Position numbers and translations under genes: made by a program. A stretch of DNA of 17,071 nucleotides from Pseudomonadota bacterium (GTDB taxonomy: Bacteria; Pseudomonadota; Alphaproteobacteria; Reyranellales; Reyranellaceae): assembly GCA_023386865.1 (NCBI GenBank), contig JAEWIV010000143.1, positions 1-17,071 of the forward strand, written 5' to 3'. The first letter of the stretch is position 1, and each line of letters starts with the position of its first letter. Below, piece after piece: positions 13,186-17,071 of this stretch. The notes beneath the pieces were generated by a model, which had not been told where the DNA came from, searched no databases, and saw nothing but the letters and a program-made list of their open reading frames with translations.

Positions 13186-13782
13186 TCAGACGGGCGCGTT
13201 CTGCTGCGCCACCATGCAATAGAGCATGCCGATCGAGAACATGGTGTTGAAGCGGCTGGCATAGAGGGCGGGCTTGGCGGCGGCGGCCTTCTGCTCGGCC
13301 GTCGCCTCGACGAGGCCCAGGATCTTCTGCTGGTTCGGCCAGATGATGAACCAGACGTTGAAGGCCATGATCAGCGCCATCCACATGCCGATGCCGATCA
13401 TGACGAAGCCCGGGCGCAGCGTCAGTGCGTTGACGATGTAGCCCAGCATCCAGGCCAGAAGCAGGCCGGTGATCACCGTGGCGAGCGCGGCGTAGCGGAA
13501 ATAGAAGAGGACGTTGGGCGCGATGAACTTGCTGATCGCCGCGCGATGCTCGACCGGCTGGATGGTCGGCATGGTCGGCACCTGCACGAAGTTGAGGTAC
13601 CAGAGCAGGCCGATCCACAGCACGCCGCTGATGACGTGCAGCCAGCGCATGATGAACGTGGCATAGGCATGGTCGACCTTGACCATCTGCCCGCTGGCAA
13701 GACCGACGATGATGACGATGGCGATGATCAGGACGACGCCGGCGGTGACGGTGCGTCCGGGCGATGTGAAGATGGCACCCAT
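13186..13782 (-). CDS. Short PuuD-like (DUF989) integral membrane protein
   Basis: The 198-aa product is very hydrophobic, with membrane segments near 11-29, 44-64, 91-113 and 124-146. The segments MRWLHVISGVLWIGLLWYLNF (45-65) and FNVWFIIWPNQQKILG (141-156) resemble the membrane domain of PuuD-type urate hydroxylases (WTHVIAGIAWIG and NVFFRIIPAQR). Full PuuD has about 400 aa, with eight helices and a C-terminal cytochrome c domain. Here only half a membrane domain is present and there is no CxxCH haem motif. H49 might still bind haem b. Urate hydroxylase activity should not be assumed. The start is ATG 13782 with a moderate AAGGG site. The gene has its own promoter and terminator and is transcribed away from the phytoene-synthase-like gene. 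No other purine-degradation gene is nearby. Confidence 0.75.
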   Translation of the reverse strand: MGAIFTSPGRTVTAGVVLIIAIVIIVGLASGQMVKVDHAYATFIMRWLHVISGVLWIGLLWYLNFVQVPTMPTIQPVEHRAAISKFIAPNVLFYFRYAALATVITGLLLAWMLGYIVNALTLRPGFVMIGIGMWMALIMAFNVWFIIWPNQQKILGLVEATAEQKAAAAKPALYASRFNTMFSIGMLYCMVAQQNAPV

Positions 13783-13834
13783 GTTAGGTATCCCTTTTAT
13801 CTTGTTGATGGGCTTGGTGAATCTCCAATTGCGC

Positions 13835-13863
13835 ATTGTACGCGCAGAAGCTTCTGCGTTCAA
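13835..13863 (-). promoter_or_regulatory. Predicted promoter of the PuuD-like gene with a palindrome in its spacer
   Basis: Read leftward, TTGAAC (13858-13863), a 17-nt spacer and TACAAT (13835-13840) give a start near 13828, about 46 nt before ATG 13782. A perfect 16-bp palindrome, CGCAGAAGCTTCTGCG (13843-13858), fills the spacer. A dimeric regulator could bind it between the two boxes. Prediction only. Confidence 0.55.
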
Positions 13864-13890
13864 CGGTCGCAGGTTGGAGTTTTCCTCCGC

Positions 13891-14535
13891 ATGAGCGACG
13901 GCTATCTCGCGCCTGCAGCATCGCAGCGCTACGTGCTCGACCTCGTGCGGCGAGCCGATCGCGATCGCTTCCTCGGCGCCCTGTTCGCGCCCGAGCCCGC
14001 TCGCACCGATCTGTTGGCGCTGCTGGCCTTCGATCACGAGCTGGCGCGCACCCGCACCGTCACGCGCGAGCCGATGCTGGCGCGCATTCGATTGGAATGG
14101 TGGCGCGAGGCTGTCGGCGAGGCGGCCGGGGCGGGCAAGCCGCGTGCGCAGCCCATTGTTGAATCGCTGAGCGAAACCGTGCGACGCCATCGCTTGCCCG
14201 CAGAGGATGTCATCGCCCTGATCGATGCGCGCGAGGAGGAGATCGAGGGCCCGCTCGACGTGCTGAGCGCGGGCCATGCCCTGGCCGACCTCGAGCTTGC
14301 CGTGCTGGCGGTCAGCGACCCCGCAAGTCGAAGGGCCGCCCGCGCGGTCGCGGCTGCCTGGCTGATGGGCGAAGGGCCGGAGCGCGACGCGCTTCTCGCC
14401 GAAGCGCGAGGGCGGCGGCGCGAGATCGATCCTGCGGTCTTGCCGATACTCCTGCCCGCCCTCTCGCTCGGCGATATCGGCGCCTGGCGCAAGCCGCTCG
14501 CCTATTGGTGGGCGGCGAGGCGCGGCCGATACTGA
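13891..14535 (+). CDS. Squalene/phytoene synthase-family protein (NDUFAF6-like), short form
   Basis: The 214-aa product matches the start of the phytoene/squalene synthase-like proteins related to NDUFAF6. It has DRDRFLGALFAPEPARTDLLALLAFDHELARTR near 23-55, PMLARIRLEWWREAV near 61-75 and VIALIDAREEEIEG near 107-120. NDUFAF6 is a complex I assembly factor and is not thought to make isoprenoids. The aspartate-rich motifs of true synthases are degenerate here. The family usually runs to about 280 aa with an ALxxLLR-type region after the middle. That part is reduced to an alanine- and arginine-rich stretch (DPASRRAARAVAAAWLMGEG), so this copy is short or diverged. The start is ATG 13891 with GGAG about 11 nt upstream. 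It lies near the NDUFAF3-like gene at 11831 but is separated from it by an inserted block. Confidence 0.82.
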   Translation: MSDGYLAPAASQRYVLDLVRRADRDRFLGALFAPEPARTDLLALLAFDHELARTRTVTREPMLARIRLEWWREAVGEAAGAGKPRAQPIVESLSETVRRHRLPAEDVIALIDAREEEIEGPLDVLSAGHALADLELAVLAVSDPASRRAARAVAAAWLMGEGPERDALLAEARGRRREIDPAVLPILLPALSLGDIGAWRKPLAYWWAARRGRY

Positions 14536-14540
14536 TCCGC

Positions 14541-14795
14541 ATGTCCCGGCGCATCGACAAGTCGTGGGTCGTCTTGCGGAGCATCGAGAACGGCGAGCAT
14601 GACCGCTGCGTCGATCTGTTCCGTCGTCCCGACGGCAGCTTCGGCTTCGAGGAGTTTCGCCGCGACGTCGAGGATGCCGGTGCGTGGACGCCGGTTGCGT
14701 ACCATTCGGGTGCCGCCTATTCGTCGACCGACGACGCCTTGAGCGCCGCCGTCGGAGCGGTGGTGTGGCTGGGTGGGGCGTTGAGCAATCGATAG
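14541..14795 (+). CDS. Hypothetical 84-aa protein
   Basis: I do not recognise this family. The frame starts 5 nt after the phytoene-synthase-like stop and ends 13 nt before the next hydrolase, which supports a real gene in a rightward operon. The product is soluble and mixed in charge. It has an early basic start (MSRRIDKSWVVLRSIENGE), a DRCVDLFRRPDGSFGFEEFRRD segment typical of a small beta-hairpin plus helix, and a hydrophobic end (ALSAAVGAVVWLGGAL) that could be a buried helix. No signal peptide or metal motif is seen. The ribosome site is weak, so it may depend on translational coupling with the upstream gene. Confidence 0.65.
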   Translation: MSRRIDKSWVVLRSIENGEHDRCVDLFRRPDGSFGFEEFRRDVEDAGAWTPVAYHSGAAYSSTDDALSAAVGAVVWLGGALSNR

Positions 14796-14808
14796 CAGCG
14801 GAGGCAAC

Positions 14809-15693
14809 GTGGCGCGTGCAAAGGCCAATGGCATCGAGATCGAGTACGAGACCGCGGGCAGCAGGAGCGATCCCGCGCTGCTGCTGATCATGGGGCTGGG
14901 CGCCCAGCTCACGATCTGGCCGGATGCGCTGGTCGAGGGGCTGGCGAAAAAGGGCTTCTTCGTCATCCGCTACGACAATCGCGACACAGGTCTGTCGACC
15001 GACTTCGGCTCGTGGGGCGTGCCCAACATCGCCGAGGCGCTCGGCAAGGCGATGACGGGCAAGAAGGTCGAGGCACCTTACCTGGTGACGGACATGGCGG
15101 GCGACGGCATCGGGCTGCTCGATACGCTCGGCATCGACCGCGCGCATATGGTGGGCGCGTCGATGGGCGGCATGATCGCCCAGATCGTCGCCGGCCGGTG
15201 GCCGCAGCGCACGCGCTCGTTGGTCTCGATCTACTCGACGAGTGGCCGGCCCGGCCTGCCGCCGGGCAAGCCGGAGGCGCTGGCGATGCTGACGGCGCAG
15301 CCGGAAGGACCCACGCGCGAACAGCGCGTCAAGCACGGCATGAAGCTGCGCACCGTCATCGGCAGCCCGGCCTATCCGCCGGTCGAGGCCGAGCTGCGTG
15401 CCTTCGTCGAGAAGAACGTCGACCGCCGCTGGTATCCCGAAGGAGCGGCACGGCAGTACCTGTCGGTCATCGCCTCCGGTGACCGTGTCGAGCTCCTGAA
15501 GACGATCAGAGCGCCCACCCTGGTGCTGCACGGCGAGGAAGATCCGCTGCTGCCCGTCGAGTGCGGCCGCGACGTCGCGCGGCTTGTGCCGGGTGCCGAG
15601 ATCCAGACCTATCCTGGCTGGGGCCACGACTTCCCCGGCCCGCTGATCCCGACGCTGGTCGATCGCATCGCGGGGTTCTGCCAGGGTAAATGA
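14809..15693 (+). CDS. Alpha/beta hydrolase, aclacinomycin methylesterase (RdmC)-like
   Basis: The 294-aa product is an alpha/beta hydrolase with MGLGAQL in the oxyanion region (about 29-35) and RYDNRDTGLS (about 54-63), which is typical of the RdmC-like branch. It has the nucleophile elbow GASMGG, the acid in LHGEEDPLLP and the catalytic histidine in GWGHDFPG. RdmC-like proteins are often annotated as esterases of polyketide methyl esters, but most chromosomal homologues have unknown substrates. The start is GTG at 14809 with a strong GGAGG only 4 nt upstream. It differs in motifs and length from the hydrolase at 1854-2687, so they are not recent copies. It is the last gene before a noncoding inverted repeat. 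Confidence 0.88.
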   Translation: MARAKANGIEIEYETAGSRSDPALLLIMGLGAQLTIWPDALVEGLAKKGFFVIRYDNRDTGLSTDFGSWGVPNIAEALGKAMTGKKVEAPYLVTDMAGDGIGLLDTLGIDRAHMVGASMGGMIAQIVAGRWPQRTRSLVSIYSTSGRPGLPPGKPEALAMLTAQPEGPTREQRVKHGMKLRTVIGSPAYPPVEAELRAFVEKNVDRRWYPEGAARQYLSVIASGDRVELLKTIRAPTLVLHGEEDPLLPVECGRDVARLVPGAEIQTYPGWGHDFPGPLIPTLVDRIAGFCQGK

Positions 15694-15698
15694 CAGCC

Positions 15699-15799
15699 CG
15701 TCATCCCGTCCGGAGCGAAGCGGAGTGGAGGGACATGTTCATGTGGCGACAGAAACGAGATGAGGCCATCGGCTTCGCTGCGCTACGCTCGGGGTGACG
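15699..15799. repeat. About 100-bp imperfect inverted-repeat element
   Basis: The left end CGTCATCCCGTCCGGAGCGA matches, as an imperfect reverse complement, the right end that closes with CGGGGTGACG. Roughly 35 nt at each end can pair (AGCGaAGCGgAG against AGCGcAGCGaAG). Similar GTCATCCCG...CGGGATGAC elements are widespread in alphaproteobacterial intergenic DNA (from memory). Its right end touches the GGAGG ribosome site of the next gene. Confidence 0.75.
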
Positions 15800-15807
15800 G
15801 AGGAATC

Positions 15808-17043
15808 ATGAAATTCGGCATCTTCTACGAACACCAGCTGCCGCGTCCCTGGGGGCCGAAGAGCGAGTACCAGCTCCTGCAGGATTCGCTCACGCAGATC
15901 GAGCTCGCCGACCAGCTGGGCTACGACTATGCCTGGGAGGTCGAGCATCACTTCCTGGAGGAGTATTCGCACTCCTCGGCGCCGGAAGTCTTCCTCGGCG
16001 CCGCCAGCCAGCGCACCAGGCGCATTCGCCTGGGCCACGGCGTCGTCCAGCTCACCACCAACCAGCCGCATCGTGTCGCCGAGCGCATCTCGACCCTGGA
16101 CCTGTTGTCGGGCGGTCGCGTCGATCTCGGCATGGGCGAGGCGGCGGGACCGGCGGAGCTCCATCCCTTCAACATCCGCGTGCGCGACAAGCGCGAGCGC
16201 TGGGAGGAGGCGGTCAGGGCGATCGTGCCGATGTTCACCAAGGAGAGCTGGGAGTTCCACGGCCAGTACTACGACTTTCCGGCGCGCAACGTCATTCCCA
16301 AGCCCCTCCAGAAGCCGCATCCGCCGTTGTGGGTCGCCTGTTCGAACATCCAGACGATCGGCAAGGCCGGCGAATGGGGCATGGGGGCGCTGGGCTTCAC
16401 CTTCGTCACGCCCGAGGCGGCCCGCGCCTGGGTGCACAAGTACTACAACAACCTGCTCAACAACTCCGCGAAGCTCGCCGACTATCCCAGCAACCCCAAT
16501 GTCGCGATGGTGTCGGGCTTCATGTGTGCGCCGACCGATGAGGAAGCGGAGGCCAAGGCCGCGGGCTGGACCTTCTTCATCTTTGCGCTCAGCTACTACG
16601 GCCGAAAGGGTGTCGACGCGCCGGGCACGTCGGATCTCTGGAAGGAGTACCAGAGCTGGAAGGGCGGTCCCGAGGAGCGCAAGGCGCTCGATTCCGGCCT
16701 GATCGGCTCGCCCGAAACGATTCGCAAGAAGCTGCGCCAGTTCCAGCACAGCCGTGTCGACCAGGTGATCCTGCTGAACCAGGCCGGCAAGACCAGCCAC
16801 CAGGACATCTGCGATTCGCTGAAACTGTTCGCCGAGGAGGTCATGCCCGAGTTCCATGGCGCCGAGGCCGAGCATGCCGAGTGGAAGCGCAAGGTGCTGG
16901 CGCGCGAGATCGTGCTCGAGGATCTCGACGTCCAGAAGTACGACATCTACAGCCACCAGAACGAGCACATCGTCCGCCTCACGCCCGAGCAGCTGAAGGC
17001 GAAGATGGCCGAGAAGGAAGCGGCGGCGGCGAAACGAGCGTGA
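15808..17043 (+). CDS. LLM-class flavin-dependent oxidoreductase (bacterial luciferase-like)
   Basis: The 411-aa product matches the luciferase-like monooxygenase family (TIM barrel binding reduced FMN or F420). Seen in order are MKFGIFYEHQ at the start, YDYAWEVEHHF at 39-49, IRLGHGVVQLTTNQPHRVAERISTLD near 73-98, SGGRVDLGMG at 101-110 and KRERWEEAVRAI near 128-139. PHPPLWVACSN and the later GSPETIRKKL, which closes the barrel region, follow. The C-terminal 60 residues are a charged helical tail (QLKAKMAEKEAAAAKRA) beyond the usual core. Such enzymes oxidise aldehydes, alkanes, sulfonates or other carbon compounds with a partner flavin reductase; the substrate here is unknown. ATG 15808 is preferred over an in-frame ATG inside the upstream repeat because GGAGG ends 4 nt before it. 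Only 28 bp of the window remain after its stop. Confidence 0.92.
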   Translation: MKFGIFYEHQLPRPWGPKSEYQLLQDSLTQIELADQLGYDYAWEVEHHFLEEYSHSSAPEVFLGAASQRTRRIRLGHGVVQLTTNQPHRVAERISTLDLLSGGRVDLGMGEAAGPAELHPFNIRVRDKRERWEEAVRAIVPMFTKESWEFHGQYYDFPARNVIPKPLQKPHPPLWVACSNIQTIGKAGEWGMGALGFTFVTPEAARAWVHKYYNNLLNNSAKLADYPSNPNVAMVSGFMCAPTDEEAEAKAAGWTFFIFALSYYGRKGVDAPGTSDLWKEYQSWKGGPEERKALDSGLIGSPETIRKKLRQFQHSRVDQVILLNQAGKTSHQDICDSLKLFAEEVMPEFHGAEAEHAEWKRKVLAREIVLEDLDVQKYDIYSHQNEHIVRLTPEQLKAKMAEKEAAAAKRA

Positions 17044-17071
17044 TCTCTTCTGGACCGCGGGCCTCCAGGCC

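Noticed and set aside
13186..15627. Single long minus-strand frame joining the PuuD-like gene to sequence far upstream
   Set aside because: Only the last 198 codons resemble a protein. The rest is antisense to three rightward genes, and the local promoter, ribosome site and start at 13782 define the real gene.
1854..15693. The two alpha/beta hydrolases as a recent duplication
   Set aside because: Their oxyanion, elbow and histidine motifs differ, and the surrounding sequence does not align, so they belong to separate branches.

Overview
The window is GC-rich, densely coded DNA that reads as alphaproteobacterial chromosome. The main evidence is the core block DUF815 ATPase / yajC-secD-secF / Mth938-domain gene / phytoene-synthase-like gene. 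That arrangement is, from memory, typical of Alphaproteobacteria. A Rhodospirillales- or Reyranella-like organism is my guess and cannot be proved from this sequence alone. No tRNA, rRNA, CRISPR array, transposase or phage gene was seen.

Region A (1-6948) is an accessory catabolic locus. Seven genes run leftward with overlaps of 4 nt or gaps of 9-25 nt, consistent with one operon. In order of transcription they are a 2Fe-2S/FAD/NAD reductase, a short-chain dehydrogenase, a short PaaA/BoxB-type diiron oxygenase, an unrecognised 185-aa protein, an alpha/beta hydrolase, an M81 (MlrC-type) metallohydrolase, and the start of a peptide-type ABC substrate-binding protein. A MarR regulator and a PaaI-type hotdog thioesterase are transcribed away from the reductase. 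A perfect 7-5-7 inverted repeat lies in the 57-bp divergent gap. Together they look like an inducible pathway that imports a substrate, activates or hydrolyses it, and oxygenates it as a thioester. It is not a standard paaABCDE or boxAB set. This is the best candidate here for an undescribed system.

Region B (6923-12232) is conserved housekeeping. A DUF815 AAA-type ATPase and a PNPOx-fold flavin protein run leftward. yajC-secD-secF and an Mth938-domain (NDUFAF3-like) gene run rightward. The two units appear to share one palindromic -35 hexamer. SecD and SecF carry cysteine-containing expansions of their periplasmic domains.

Region C (12233-13890) looks like an island between the Mth938 gene and the phytoene-synthase-like (NDUFAF6-like) gene, which I recall as usually adjacent. 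It holds two long perfect palindromes, a tandem pair of paralogous 75-aa two-helix membrane proteins with their own promoter and terminator, and a short PuuD-like membrane protein. The PuuD-like gene's predicted promoter has a 16-bp palindrome in its spacer.

Region D (13891-17071) runs rightward: the phytoene-synthase-like gene, an unknown 84-aa protein, an RdmC-like alpha/beta hydrolase, a ~100-bp dispersed-type inverted repeat, and an LLM-class flavin-dependent oxidoreductase. No gene-free stretch exceeds 300 bp.
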